Assembly: GCA_017416915.1 (NCBI GenBank) | Contig: JAFQAN010000031.1 | Coordinates: 1 to 64,000 of the forward strand | Reading direction: 5' to 3' | Source of the DNA: Alistipes sp. | GTDB lineage: Bacteria > Bacteroidota > Bacteroidia > Bacteroidales > Rikenellaceae | Length of the DNA: 64,000 nt | Shown: positions 43,336-52,560 of the stretch, one piece after another | Position numbering within the stretch: the stretch's first letter is position 1 | Layout of the letters: each line of letters starts with the position of its first letter | Made by a program: the position numbers and the translations under genes | Notes under the pieces: model-generated | Seen by the model: only the letters and a program-made list of their open reading frames with translations | Database searches by the model: none | What the model was told of the DNA's origin: nothing

Positions 43336-43380
43336 TTATCTATCAAATGCCCCTATGTCGGGGTCTTTACCAGCAATACC

Positions 43381-44361
43381 TTAATTTAGCAAGAATTGCA
43401 TCGTGTCTATGCCGTCGGCGTAGTGCCATAGTGTGGGCTGTTGTGTCTCGCCAAAGGCTACGCGCTGTTCGATAGAGGGGATGTGTGATACGACGCACTG
43501 TATCTGGTCGTGGTGGTCAGCGAGCCACTTTGTAGCGTCGTCCAGCGTAGAGTAGTGGCATAGCGCGACGGTTGCTAACGAGTGCGTAGGCTCCGTGTCC
43601 TCTATCATCAGAAATGCCCCGTGGTCGTGGTAGGGTAGCCGTTGCATCGTTCTTAGGGCGCGCTGTGTAGCAATCAGACCGCGCAGTTTGGGGTTGTGTG
43701 CCTCGCGCTTGGGTAGGCGTGGCGTTGTGTTGCGTGGGGCGAGAACTACGCTTACAGAGCGACATCCCATTCCCGAGTATGCGGTGATGTCGTTCATCAG
43801 TGCCGATAGCTCATCGTCGCTCTCCTTGCCGTCGAGAATGGCCACCGAGAAGCGGCTACCTCTGAGCAGCGAGCGTGTCGTGGCAAAGTGTTCACGGAAG
43901 TAGGCGTTTGCCTCGTCGGAGCCTGTGGCAATAGCCATATCGTAGTGTGCCTTAGGGTCGTAGTCGTAGAGCGCAATGTCGGGGTCTATATCGCGCAATA
44001 AATCAACAATATATCGTGTTAGAACTGCATCTTTGCTTGATGCTTTTAGATGGCAGCGATGTCCGCTTGCTACAACACATAATATATCGAAGAAACCCAC
44101 CAGCGGGATGTTGCCCGCCATAATCAGCGCGACGTCCGCAGGGGTGGTTGTGGGCGTATAGTTTGACATCCACTGTTCGAGTGCTGTTCGATTGAGCATC
44201 TTGCAGCGTATCGCCTCCACCGCGGCACATATATCCCCCTCGGTAAACCACCCATTTTGGGCAATAGCCTCCTCTATTATGTGGCGCGATGTTGTCTCCG
44301 TTCCGAAACCGTCGAGACGTCTGCCAAGCTCCGCAAAGGTATCAATAAATGGCTTTGTCAT
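43381..44361 (-). CDS. LuxC-like acyl-CoA reductase
   Basis: A 326-residue member of the acyl-CoA reductase (LuxC) family, aldehyde-dehydrogenase fold, which reduces an acyl-thioester to aldehyde. Conserved: IMAGNIPLVGFFDILCVVASGH, LKASSKDAVLTR, and SGMGCRSVSVVLAP with the likely catalytic Cys. No other lux gene is present, so bioluminescence is not implied. The start at 44361 overlaps the exonuclease stop by 4 bp (ATGA), so translation is coupled. Last gene of the argS operon; fatty aldehyde metabolism is a guess. Confidence 0.85.
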   Translation of the reverse strand: MTKPFIDTFAELGRRLDGFGTETTSRHIIEEAIAQNGWFTEGDICAAVEAIRCKMLNRTALEQWMSNYTPTTTPADVALIMAGNIPLVGFFDILCVVASGHRCHLKASSKDAVLTRYIVDLLRDIDPDIALYDYDPKAHYDMAIATGSDEANAYFREHFATTRSLLRGSRFSVAILDGKESDDELSALMNDITAYSGMGCRSVSVVLAPRNTTPRLPKREAHNPKLRGLIATQRALRTMQRLPYHDHGAFLMIEDTEPTHSLATVALCHYSTLDDATKWLADHHDQIQCVVSHIPSIEQRVAFGETQQPTLWHYADGIDTMQFLLN

Positions 44362-44852
44362 AGTATCTTGATAGCTATTGCTGCACACGCCTCAGCGTCG
44401 GCAAGGGCGTGGTGGTGTGCCGTGAGGTTGTATCCGCACGCTGCCGACACGGTTGGCAGACGGTGGTTGGGTAGCGCCTTGCCGAAGACCTTGCGGGCTG
44501 TGCGGCAGGTGCAGTGGAAGGTGTAGTCGGGGTATGGCATATTGTATGCCTCGTGTACCGCCCTTAGACACCGCTCCTCGAAGGGTGCGTTATGTGCCAC
44601 AAAGGGTAGCCCTGCAAAGAGTGGTTGTAGCTCGCGCCATACAAGCGGAAAGCCCACCTCGAAGTCGGTGTCGCGGCGTGTCATACCGTGAACGCGGGTG
44701 TTGTGGTAGTCGTAGTGGTTGGGTACGGGGCGTATCTTGCGATGTAGGCGCGCTGTGATGCGACCGTCGCGCACGATGACGATACCCACCGAACATACGC
44801 TCGACGGGAGGTTGTTGGCGGTCTCAAAATCTATGGCGGCAAAGCTATTCAT
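44358..44852 (-). CDS. DnaQ-like 3'-5' exonuclease
   Basis: A 164-residue DEDDh exonuclease of the DNA polymerase III epsilon type. From the ATG at 44852 it begins MNSFAAIDFETANN (Exo I Asp/Glu), then VHGMTRRDTDFEV, HNAPFEERCLRA (Exo II Asp replaced by Glu-type context) and HHHALADAEACAAIA (Exo III with catalytic His and Asp). The upstream extension to 45062 lies inside the DUF5106 gene and is not real. It sits 2 bp after the DUF5106 gene. Stand-alone exonucleases of this kind act in repair or RNA trimming. Confidence 0.88.
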   Translation of the reverse strand: MNSFAAIDFETANNLPSSVCSVGIVIVRDGRITARLHRKIRPVPNHYDYHNTRVHGMTRRDTDFEVGFPLVWRELQPLFAGLPFVAHNAPFEERCLRAVHEAYNMPYPDYTFHCTCRTARKVFGKALPNHRLPTVSAACGYNLTAHHHALADAEACAAIAIKIL

Positions 44853-44854
44853 CG

Positions 44855-45817
44855 CTACTCGTGTTGTGCTTCGGTTATTGCTATGACGTGTTCGATAAGG
44901 GCGACATCGCTGCCATCCTTTACCAGCACCCGCTTGTCGCTGTCGAGAAGATAGAGCGACGGTATTGCTTTGAGGTCGTAGAGCCTGTCGCGCGAGATTA
45001 TCTGTCCTGCGTCGTAGCCCGAAATCCACCCTGCGGGCATCGACGACTGGTAGTTGCGCCACGCCTCAATGTCGGCATCGGGGTAGATGGCGACAATGCT
45101 CAGACGCCCATTCTCCAAGTACTCGTTCAGTAGCGGCGATGAGCCTACGTCGCTGATAAGTTGGCTGCACATTGCGCAGTCGGGGTTGTTGAACATCAGC
45201 AGCGTGTAGTCTGCCTCGATGTTATGCAACCTCTCGCGGCGTCCGTTGGCAAGCGTGAACGTGATGTCGTTCGCCTTGTTGCCTATGCGGTTTTTGAGTG
45301 CTAACTCCAAGTCGTAGGCGGGAGCGAGACGCTCGTATTCATCCATCAGCGGCGAGGAGCTGAGAACTCTCAGTACGGGAATGTAGTACTCGTCGTTGCG
45401 CAGTGGCGAGTTGGGGTCGTGAAGCACCATACGGCAGATGTTGGCAAGGTAGTCCAATACAGGACGGCTGCTCTCGGCGCGACGCATCAGCGACTCCATC
45501 AGTGAGTCGGCACGTTCAGGCTCTATGAGCTGCACATAGTCTGCCATAGCGTAGAAGATGTCTAACGTGTCGTAGGCGATGACTGCGGTGTCGGCATCGA
45601 AGTCGAAGTTATCCCAATAGCCATCTACCGTTTGGCGGCGTAGCTGCTGCGGGGTGAGTGGCTCGTTCGTATTTACGACATTACGCTCCATACGGCGGGT
45701 GCCAGGAGCGTAATATGTCGTTTGGCTGTCGGCAGCCTCTTGGCTGTTGTTGGTAGTAGCCGTGCCACAACCAACAGCTGCAATAAGCGAAAACAGCGCT
45801 ATGGTCGAACGTCTCAT
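44855..45817 (-). CDS. DUF5106 thioredoxin-like lipoprotein
   Basis: A 320-residue lipoprotein (lipobox AVGC, Cys17) with an N-terminal DUF5106 helical domain (about 60-180) and a C-terminal thioredoxin-like fold (about 195-320), with CAMC as the redox-type motif in FNNPDCAMCSQL and a cis-Pro in AIPSLYLLD. Probably faces the periplasm and may reduce or isomerise disulfides. DUF5106-thioredoxin proteins are common in Bacteroidetes. Between argS (11 bp upstream) and the exonuclease (2 bp downstream). Confidence 0.87.
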   Translation of the reverse strand: MRRSTIALFSLIAAVGCGTATTNNSQEAADSQTTYYAPGTRRMERNVVNTNEPLTPQQLRRQTVDGYWDNFDFDADTAVIAYDTLDIFYAMADYVQLIEPERADSLMESLMRRAESSRPVLDYLANICRMVLHDPNSPLRNDEYYIPVLRVLSSSPLMDEYERLAPAYDLELALKNRIGNKANDITFTLANGRRERLHNIEADYTLLMFNNPDCAMCSQLISDVGSSPLLNEYLENGRLSIVAIYPDADIEAWRNYQSSMPAGWISGYDAGQIISRDRLYDLKAIPSLYLLDSDKRVLVKDGSDVALIEHVIAITEAQHE

Positions 45818-45828
45818 AATCCTATTTG

Positions 45829-47610
45829 TTACATACGCTCGGGTACGTCGATGCCGAGAAGCGACATCGCCGAACGTATAACACGTGCCACCTGCTCGGC
45901 GAGCATAAGACGCATAGAGCGTGTTGCGCTATGCTGCTCTTTGAGTATCGAGTGGTCGTGGTAGTAGCCGTTGAACTGCTTTGCGAGGTCGTAGGCGTAT
46001 GCCGCAATTACCGATGGCGCGAACTGCTGTGCTGCGGTGCGCACACTTGCAGGGTACTCCGTGAGGGTCTTGATAAGCTCCACCTCCTCGGCAAGAAGTG
46101 GTGCGTCGAGATAGTCGCCTGTCGTTATGCCAGCCTCCTCTGCCTTACGCAAAATCGAGCGGATACGTGCGTGGGTATATTGGATGAAGGGACCCGTGTT
46201 GCCGTTGAAGTCGATACTCTCGCGTGGGTCGAAGAGCATTGTCTTCTTGGGATCGACTTTGAGGATAAAGTACTTCAACGCACCCAAGCCCACCATCTCC
46301 GATATTGCAGCGGCCTCCTGCTCCGAGCAGCCGTCGAGCTTGCCCAGTTCGTCAGACATCTCGCGCGCAGTGCCAACCATATCGGCAATCAGGTCGTCGG
46401 CATCCACAACGGTACCCTCGCGAGACTTCATCTTGCCCTCGGGTAGCTCCACCATACCGTACGATAGGTGGAAGATGTTGTCGCTCCAAGCATATCCGAG
46501 CTTCTTCAATACGAGTTTGAGTACTTGGAAGTGGTAGTTCTGCTCGTTGCCCACAACGTATATCATATCGTCGAGGTTGTTGTCCTCGAAGCGACGTAGT
46601 GCCGTGCCGAGGTCCTGAGTCATATATACCGAAGTGCCGTCGCCACGCAGCAGCAGCTTCTGGTCCAAGCCATCCTTTTCGAGGTCAATCCACACCGAGT
46701 TGTCCTCCTTGCGGAAGAAGACACCCTTCTGCAAGCCCTCCTCTACGAGGCTCTTGCCCAAGAGGTAGGTCTCCGACTCGTAATACACCTTGTCGAAATC
46801 TACGCCGAGAGCCTTGTACGTAACGTCGAAGCCGTCATATACCCAGCCGTTCATCTTCTCCCAAAGAGAATATACCGCCTCGTCCTTAGCCTCCCACTTA
46901 CGCAACATCTCCTGCGCTTGAAGCATTATGGGTGCCTGCTTCTTGGCGTCGTCCTCTGACATTCCGTTGGCAACCAACTCCTTAATCTGCTCTTTGTAGT
47001 GCTTGTCGAACTCGACGTAGTATTTACCTACGAGGTGGTCGCCCTTCATACCCGATGTCTCGGGGGTCTCGCCATTGCCATAGAGCTGCCACGCAAGCAT
47101 AGACTTGCAGATGTGTATGCCTCGGTCGTTTACCAAGTTTACCTTGATGACGTTATGTCCGTTGGCTTTGAGAATTGTTGCCACCGAGTAGCCGAGTAGG
47201 TTGTTGCGTATATGTCCGAGGTGCAACGGCTTGTTGGTGTTGGGCGACGAGTACTCAATCATTATGGTACGTCCCGTAGCGGGCGCCATACCGTAGTTCT
47301 CGCTTGCTACAATCTCACCGAAGCGAGCAGCCCAAAACGATGTATCTACCGAGAGGTTAAGAAAACCCTTGATGACATTAAAACCCTTAATCTCGGGGGT
47401 GCTTGCCACAATCTTCTCGCCAAGCTCCGTAGCTGTTGCCTCGGGCGACTTGCGCGAGGCGCGCAGCAAACCGAAGACAACTACCGTGTAGTCGCCCTCA
47501 AACTCCTTGCGGGTCTTCTGTATCTGTAATGACGAGCTATCCTCAATGCCGTAAAGCTCCTTTGCGGCATTAGCAACGACGCCCGAAATGAACTCTTCGA
47601 TGTTTATCAT
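45829..47610 (-). CDS. argS: Arginyl-tRNA synthetase
   Basis: Charges tRNA-Arg. The 593-residue class I enzyme has the N-terminal additional domain (about 1-105), the HIGH variant in SPNTNKPLHLGHIRNN (about 126-141), the KMSK-like site as GKMKSREGTVVDADDL (about 362-377), and the C-terminal anticodon-binding DALR domain ending GIDVPERM. First gene of the operon argS-DUF5106-exonuclease-LuxC. A divergent promoter region separates it from dusB. Confidence 0.97.
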   Translation of the reverse strand: MINIEEFISGVVANAAKELYGIEDSSSLQIQKTRKEFEGDYTVVVFGLLRASRKSPEATATELGEKIVASTPEIKGFNVIKGFLNLSVDTSFWAARFGEIVASENYGMAPATGRTIMIEYSSPNTNKPLHLGHIRNNLLGYSVATILKANGHNVIKVNLVNDRGIHICKSMLAWQLYGNGETPETSGMKGDHLVGKYYVEFDKHYKEQIKELVANGMSEDDAKKQAPIMLQAQEMLRKWEAKDEAVYSLWEKMNGWVYDGFDVTYKALGVDFDKVYYESETYLLGKSLVEEGLQKGVFFRKEDNSVWIDLEKDGLDQKLLLRGDGTSVYMTQDLGTALRRFEDNNLDDMIYVVGNEQNYHFQVLKLVLKKLGYAWSDNIFHLSYGMVELPEGKMKSREGTVVDADDLIADMVGTAREMSDELGKLDGCSEQEAAAISEMVGLGALKYFILKVDPKKTMLFDPRESIDFNGNTGPFIQYTHARIRSILRKAEEAGITTGDYLDAPLLAEEVELIKTLTEYPASVRTAAQQFAPSVIAAYAYDLAKQFNGYYHDHSILKEQHSATRSMRLMLAEQVARVIRSAMSLLGIDVPERM

Positions 47611-47637
47611 AACTTATAATATTATTATACTTTGCCG

Positions 47638-47695
47638 CAAAGGTACAGTTTCTTTGTCAAATAATCGCCACTTCACGCGAAAAATTATACCTTTG
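47638..47695. promoter_or_regulatory. Divergent -7 boxes for argS and dusB
   Basis: CAAAGGTA at 47638-47645 is TACCTTTG for the leftward argS operon, and TACCTTTG at 47688-47695 serves dusB. Neither has a convincing -33 motif at the standard distance, so the assignment rests on the -7 boxes and position. Confidence 0.5.
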
Positions 47696-47726
47696 TAGCG
47701 GAAATTAACCGAAGAATTGCCGAAAT

Positions 47727-48749
47727 ATGAAGATTGCCGACATAGAGCTTGGGCATCAGCCCCTATTTCTCGCGCCGATGGAGGATGTTACCGACCCCTC
47801 GTTTCGCTATATGTGTAAGCGTTTCGGGGCGGATGTGGTATATACCGAGTTTATATCGTCCGATGGTCTGATTCGCGATGCGTGGAAGTCGCGCGCAAAG
47901 CTCAATATCGCCGAAGAGGAGCGCCCCGTGGGCATACAGATTTATGGACACCTTATAGAGCCTATGGTCGAGGCGGCACGTATTGCCGAGAGCGCCAATC
48001 CCGATATTATCGACATCAACTTTGGCTGTCCCGTCAAGAAGATTGCCGCTCGTGGTGCTGGCTCGGGTATGATGCGCGACCCCGACCTTATGGTAGAGAT
48101 GACGCGCCAGATTGTGCGCGCTGTGCGTAAGCCTGTAACGGTCAAGACACGCCTCGGTTGGAGCGATGAGATGCGTAATATCGAGGAGATAGCCCTGCGC
48201 CTGCAAGATGTTGGCATCGCGGCACTTACGATACACGGTCGCACCCGTTCGCAGATGTATCGCGGCGAGGCAGATTGGACGCTTATCGGCAAGATTAAGA
48301 ACGACCAGCGCATAACCATACCCATCATCGGCAATGGCGATGTCGATTCGGCTGAAAAGTGCAAGCAGATGTTCGATAGGTATGGCGTCGATGGTGTGAT
48401 GATAGGTCGTGCGACGTATGGTCGTCCGTGGATATTTCGGGAGTGTCGCCACTACCTCACAACGGGCGAGCTACTGCCGCAACCATCCGTCGTTGAGCGT
48501 GTGGCAATAGCCAAAGAGCACCTCGCTAAGTCGTTGGAGATAAAGGGCGATAGAGTGGGCATTTTGGAGATGCGCCGCCACCTGACTAACTACTTTAAGG
48601 GGCTGCCCGACTTTAAGGCCACGCGCCTGAAACTCGTTACGTCGTTCGATGCTGACGAGATTCGCTCGACGCTCGACTATGTGGCAGAGCGCTGGGGCGA
48701 CTTCGATATGCGAGATGCGGTGCCTGCACCGCTGTCGCACGATATTTAA
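47727..48749 (+). CDS. dusB: tRNA-dihydrouridine synthase
   Basis: FMN-dependent reductase that converts uridine to dihydrouridine in tRNA. The 340-residue protein has the TIM barrel start FLAPMEDVTDPSFRYMCKRFGA, INFGCPVKKIAARGAGSGMM with the catalytic Cys, VKTRLGW, TIHGRTRSQMYRGEADW and GNGDVDSAEKC, followed by the C-terminal helical tRNA-binding domain. I use the dusB symbol by overall similarity; assignment to DusB among Dus classes is probable. Confidence 0.95.
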   Translation: MKIADIELGHQPLFLAPMEDVTDPSFRYMCKRFGADVVYTEFISSDGLIRDAWKSRAKLNIAEEERPVGIQIYGHLIEPMVEAARIAESANPDIIDINFGCPVKKIAARGAGSGMMRDPDLMVEMTRQIVRAVRKPVTVKTRLGWSDEMRNIEEIALRLQDVGIAALTIHGRTRSQMYRGEADWTLIGKIKNDQRITIPIIGNGDVDSAEKCKQMFDRYGVDGVMIGRATYGRPWIFRECRHYLTTGELLPQPSVVERVAIAKEHLAKSLEIKGDRVGILEMRRHLTNYFKGLPDFKATRLKLVTSFDADEIRSTLDYVAERWGDFDMRDAVPAPLSHDI

Positions 48750-48775
48750 GCCTCTGCAAGCCTACTGATAGGGAG

Positions 48776-48806
48776 ATGATGCAAGGAGCGCCGCTCTTTG
48801 CATCAT
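48776..48806. terminator. Terminator between dusB and the DUF819 gene
   Basis: ATGATGCAAGGAGC (48776-48789) pairs with GCTCTTTGCATCAT (48793-48806) with a single mismatch, only three bases in the loop. Converging genes lie on both sides. Confidence 0.7.
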
Positions 48807-48812
48807 TTCCAT

Positions 48813-49397
48813 TTATAGCGAGCTTAGGAACTGCTGCATAATGACGCCGAAGTGGTTGCCTAAGGCGTAGCCTACTATGCCCGCGCCAAGACCCACGATA
48901 AGCACCCGCTTATTCTTCAATGCAACAACCATCATCGGTACAAACGGCGGCGAGTTGATAAACGACACCGACGATACTATCATCGAGTCGGCATCAACCC
49001 TGAGCAGTCGGCAAATTATGGCGTGTAGTATGAGTGAACCGAACACGGCGATAGAGAGGAAGTATATCTGGTAAAGTCCATCGGTAAGATTAAGTTCCGA
49101 GAAGTCTGCCATCGAAGCCATCGCGATACTGAAAATGTAAATCAGATACATACCGATATCGAAGCTGCGCTCTAAACGTCGTATGGGCGAGTAGAACGAG
49201 CAAACAACGCCGAGTGTGCTTAGCATAAGGATAAATATTACCATAAACCACTCGTCGGGGAATGGTAGGGTGGCTGCGGCGGAAGCTATTACTACCAAGA
49301 GTGTTGTGCCGATTATCTTTGCCAACTCTTTAACTCCTTTTTTTTGTCCATAGCCCCTCGTAGGGGTTGCGCTTCTGTTCTGCAATTTGACGTTCAA
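48813..49397 (-). pseudogene. C-terminal half of a DUF819 membrane protein (frameshifted)
   Basis: This frame encodes the second half of a DUF819 (YjcL-like) integral membrane protein: about five hydrophobic segments and the family end SFINSPPFVPMMVVALKNKR...GIVGYALGNHFG. As a free ORF it would be 194 residues starting with a non-conserved stretch that overlaps the upstream ORF by 68 bp. Conserved sequence starts only after the A8 run at 49338-49345 (minus-strand sense). Removing one A fuses it to the N-terminal half, giving 389 codons, the normal size. Either a sequencing error, a phase-variable tract, or programmed slippage. Confidence 0.8.
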
Positions 49398-49983
49398 GCT
49401 CTTCGCGCTCTTGCTGCGATAGGTTTGTTGTAACCCTCTCGTTGTAGAGTCGTCTGAAAAACTTATATCCCACCGAGATAAGGAAGACGAGGTAGAGGAA
49501 CGAGATGATTATGTCGTACGAACACATCATCACGTAGCTCTGCTCGTCGATTTTGAATATTGATTGCAGCGCTGCGGCGTTGAGCATACCTCCTGTGTAC
49601 ATTCCCGACATTACACCGCCAATCTCACTGCCCTCTTCGAGGTGTTTGCCAAATAGAAGATAGCCTATCGTTATTGCCAAAAACGCCGCTAAGAAGCCGC
49701 TAAATACCACCTTTGCCTGCTGCTTGAACTCGTTTATGGTGAAGCAACAGCCAAAGAGCATCATCGGTATAGCGAGCGGAATTGTCGCACTTGTTGCCAC
49801 CTCCTGCATTATGGGCATCTCGGCGGGGTGCCACGCTATGTTGCCAATCAAAATTCCGAGACCGTAGAGTATGATTATCGGACCTAACTTATCCAAAAGT
49901 GGAAATCTGCGACACAGCCGAAGCACCACGGCGGGAGCAAGGCAAAATATAAAAGCAATTATTACGTAGTTTAGAATTGCCAT
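49330..49983 (-). pseudogene. N-terminal half of a DUF819 membrane protein (frameshifted)
   Basis: A 217-residue frame with about five hydrophobic segments: GPIIILYGLGILIGNIAW, ATIPLAIPMMLFG, FLAAFLAITIGYLLFG, and GGVMSGMYTGGMLNAAALQ, a signature of DUF819. It ends NPYEGLWTKKRS a few codons after an A8 run, while the normal family protein continues into the downstream frame. It has its own promoter at 50013-50043. The substrate of DUF819 proteins is unknown; they look like carriers. The half protein alone would be expected to be non-functional. Confidence 0.8.
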
Positions 49984-50012
49984 AATGCAATGAGTTTGTA
50001 GTTTTATTGATG

Positions 50013-50043
50013 CAAATATAGGCTATTTTAATTAAATTGCAAA
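50013..50043 (-). promoter_or_regulatory. Promoter of the DUF819 gene
   Basis: Read leftward: TTTG (complement 50040-50043), 19-bp spacer, TATATTTG (complement 50013-50020). An intact promoter argues that the gene is still expressed or only recently broken. Confidence 0.7.
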
Positions 50044-50253
50044 GTGCAGTATTTTTGATTTTGCGCGCGTGTGTGGATGTTTTTAGTAAGTATATATACT
50101 TAATTGTAGTCTAAATGTATCGAAAATAGGTCAAAGTTGGTGCTGTTTTGCAAAAAATTTAATATTTTTGGATGTCGGATGGCGTATTGCAAAATGCCTA
50201 AAAAAGATTAACCCAAACGGAGTTGCTCTGAGCAGCTCGCTAAAATTGAGTAT

Positions 50254-51216
50254 ATGAAGGAGTATTTGTTGGAGATGGACCCCCTCGACCCGAATCTTGG
50301 CTCGGGGGAGATGACGTTGGTGAACATCATTTTGGCATTGGTTATGTTTGGCGTCGCCCTCGGCATTAAGGTTCAGACGTTTAAGGATGTTTTTCGTAAC
50401 CCTCGCTCGGTGATTGTCGGCATCGTGGCGCAGTGGCTACTGTTGCCCGCTATCACATTTTGCGTGGCTATGGCTCTCAACGAGGTCATAACGCCTATGA
50501 TAGCTCTCGGTATGCTTCTCGTTGCATCGTGTCCTGGTGGCAACATATCAAACTTTATGTCGTCGTACGCTAAGGGCAATATCGAGCTTTCGGTCTCGAT
50601 GACGGCAATTACCACGGCATTTGCTCCGCTTATTACGCCTATAAACTTCTATTTGTGGGGTACGCTTTATGCCGATTGCATAAGCCTCGGCAGCGATATC
50701 CCTACGCTTGTCATACCGTTTGGCGATATGTTCGAGCAGATTATGTTGCTCTTGGGCTTGCCAATCCTCTTTGGCATCGCCTTTGCGCACTACTTTCCCA
50801 ACGCCACAAAGCGCCTTATCAAGCCTTCGCAGATACTCTCCATTCTGCTCTTCTTCGGAATGGTTATCATATCATTCTCAAAGGTTGTATCCTCGTTGGA
50901 GGGCGGCTTGACTGTGGCTATAAGCATTATTCTAACATTCTTTATCGTCGTGTTGCACAATATCTTCGCGCTCGGCACGGGTTACTTTACCGCACGTGCT
51001 TGCCGCCTGCCGTTGCGTGATAGGCGAAGCATTACCATCGAGGTTGGTATCCAAAATTCGGGTCTTGGTCTTGTGTTGCTCTTCAATGAGCGCATCTTCG
51101 ACCCCGCTATCTGGGACGAAAATGGCGGTATGGTATTTATCACGGCGTTGTGGGGCGTATGGCATATTATTTCGGGTCTTACTGTTGCCTCGCTTTTCCG
51201 TCGCAAAGAGATATAG
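50254..51216 (+). CDS. Bile acid:sodium symporter (BASS) family transporter
   Basis: A 320-residue membrane protein with about nine transmembrane segments. It carries more of the BASS marks than the one at 36516: MLLVASCPGGNISNFMSSYAKGNIELSVSMTAITTAFAPLITP (about 88-130) and GIQNSGLGLVLLFNERIF near 268-285. Family members take up bile acids or other organic anions with sodium. Acyltransferase starts 3 bp after the stop. A -7-like TATTTTTG at 50163-50170 may drive the operon. Confidence 0.92.
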   Translation: MKEYLLEMDPLDPNLGSGEMTLVNIILALVMFGVALGIKVQTFKDVFRNPRSVIVGIVAQWLLLPAITFCVAMALNEVITPMIALGMLLVASCPGGNISNFMSSYAKGNIELSVSMTAITTAFAPLITPINFYLWGTLYADCISLGSDIPTLVIPFGDMFEQIMLLLGLPILFGIAFAHYFPNATKRLIKPSQILSILLFFGMVIISFSKVVSSLEGGLTVAISIILTFFIVVLHNIFALGTGYFTARACRLPLRDRRSITIEVGIQNSGLGLVLLFNERIFDPAIWDENGGMVFITALWGVWHIISGLTVASLFRRKEI

Positions 51217-51219
51217 GCT

Positions 51220-52548
51220 ATGGCACGTAAGCAAAAGAAGATACAAGACTACGATTGGCTATATGCCTTTCTGCGCTACTACGTCGATTTCGCGCTTAAA
51301 CTATCCTACCGCGAGATTAAGTACGTAGGTCGAGAGTTTATCCCCAAGGATGGCGCTGTAATCTATGCGCCTAACCACACCAACGCCCTTATGGATGCGT
51401 TGGTTATCCTCGCTATTGATCGCTCGCCGAAGGTCTTTGTGGCGCGCGCCGACATCTTCCGAAATTCAACCTTTGCCAAGGTTTTGCGCTTCTTGAAGAT
51501 TATGCCCATTATGCGTATTCGCGATGGCTATGAGGAGGTTAAGAAGAATAACGAGACTATCGAGAAGGCTGTGGATGTGTTGCGCGACCGTGTGCCGTTC
51601 TGCATCTTTCCCGAGGGTACGCATCAGACAAAATATTCGTCGTTGCCGCTCTCCAAGGGCATCTTTCGCATCGCTTTTGCGGCGCAGGAGATGATGCCCG
51701 ATATGCCGCTATATGTCGTGCCTGTGGGGTTGCGCTACGGCAACTTCTTCCGCTTCCGTTCTACGGTGCGTGTGCAGATTGGCGAGCCTATCAACGTGGG
51801 TAAGTTCCTCGCCGAGCATAGCGATATGACCTCGGGCGAGGCGATGAGTGAGATGCGCGACCGCCTCACCGAAAATATACATCGCTCGATATTCCACATC
51901 CCCAACGACGAGGACTACGACGCCATATACGAGATATGTGCCACGGTGGTTAAACGTCAGGTGCGTCGCCATAAGTTTGAGGTTGAGGGTAGGCGTCTCA
52001 AAGGTCTCGATGCGCACTTCGAGGCTAACAACCGCACGGTGCGTGAGGTGCTACGCCTAAAAGAGGAGCATCCAGCCCTCGCTGCCGAGTTGCTCAATAC
52101 GGCGCGCGAAGCCTCCGAGCTACGTATCAAGCACAACATCAGCCTTAAATCGGTGTCGGTAAAATATACCGTGGTGTCGCGTCTGCTGAAAGTCCTCTTC
52201 GTGCTACTCACGTTGCCCTATACGCTCCCCGTGTCGCTGCTCACCTTGCCCATTCATCTCATCTGCCGCTTCCTCTTCTCGAAGCTCAAAGACGAGGCGT
52301 TCCGTAACTCGGTGCGCTACCTTATCAACCTTGTGGTGTGGCCCTTGCTGATGGCTATCTACTCGATTGTAGCATACTGCCTCTTGCCGTGGCAGTGGGC
52401 TTTGCCCCTCACGCTGCTATTGCTGCCAGCACCTATCGTTGCCCACGAGGCGTGGCGTGCTATACGAATCCTCATTTCCGACTTTAAGTTGCTGCGTAAC
52501 CGAGAGTTGCGCGATAAATACCGACGAATTAAAGAGATGTTACACTAA
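51220..52548 (+). CDS. PlsC-like 1-acylglycerol-3-phosphate acyltransferase
   Basis: A 442-residue membrane-bound acyltransferase. The LPLAT domain (about 25-215) has the catalytic NHTNALMDAL motif (H(X)4D) and FPEGTHQTKYS. The C-terminal part is a long helical region (about 230-310) followed by two hydrophobic helices (about 325-405), which is longer than classical PlsC and seen in GNAT-like or ornithine-lipid type acyltransferases. Substrate not resolved; phospholipid or lipid A precursor is likely. Between the BASS gene and the outer-membrane protein gene. Confidence 0.86.
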   Translation: MARKQKKIQDYDWLYAFLRYYVDFALKLSYREIKYVGREFIPKDGAVIYAPNHTNALMDALVILAIDRSPKVFVARADIFRNSTFAKVLRFLKIMPIMRIRDGYEEVKKNNETIEKAVDVLRDRVPFCIFPEGTHQTKYSSLPLSKGIFRIAFAAQEMMPDMPLYVVPVGLRYGNFFRFRSTVRVQIGEPINVGKFLAEHSDMTSGEAMSEMRDRLTENIHRSIFHIPNDEDYDAIYEICATVVKRQVRRHKFEVEGRRLKGLDAHFEANNRTVREVLRLKEEHPALAAELLNTAREASELRIKHNISLKSVSVKYTVVSRLLKVLFVLLTLPYTLPVSLLTLPIHLICRFLFSKLKDEAFRNSVRYLINLVVWPLLMAIYSIVAYCLLPWQWALPLTLLLLPAPIVAHEAWRAIRILISDFKLLRNRELRDKYRRIKEMLH

Positions 52549-52560
52549 ACCAAACAGACT

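Noticed and set aside
41423-45062. Longer N-termini for the thioesterase, glycosyltransferase, LuxC-like and exonuclease genes
   Set aside because: The extensions run into promoters or into the preceding gene, while internal starts begin at the family's normal N-terminus and give tight coupling (ATGA overlap or 2-14 bp gaps).
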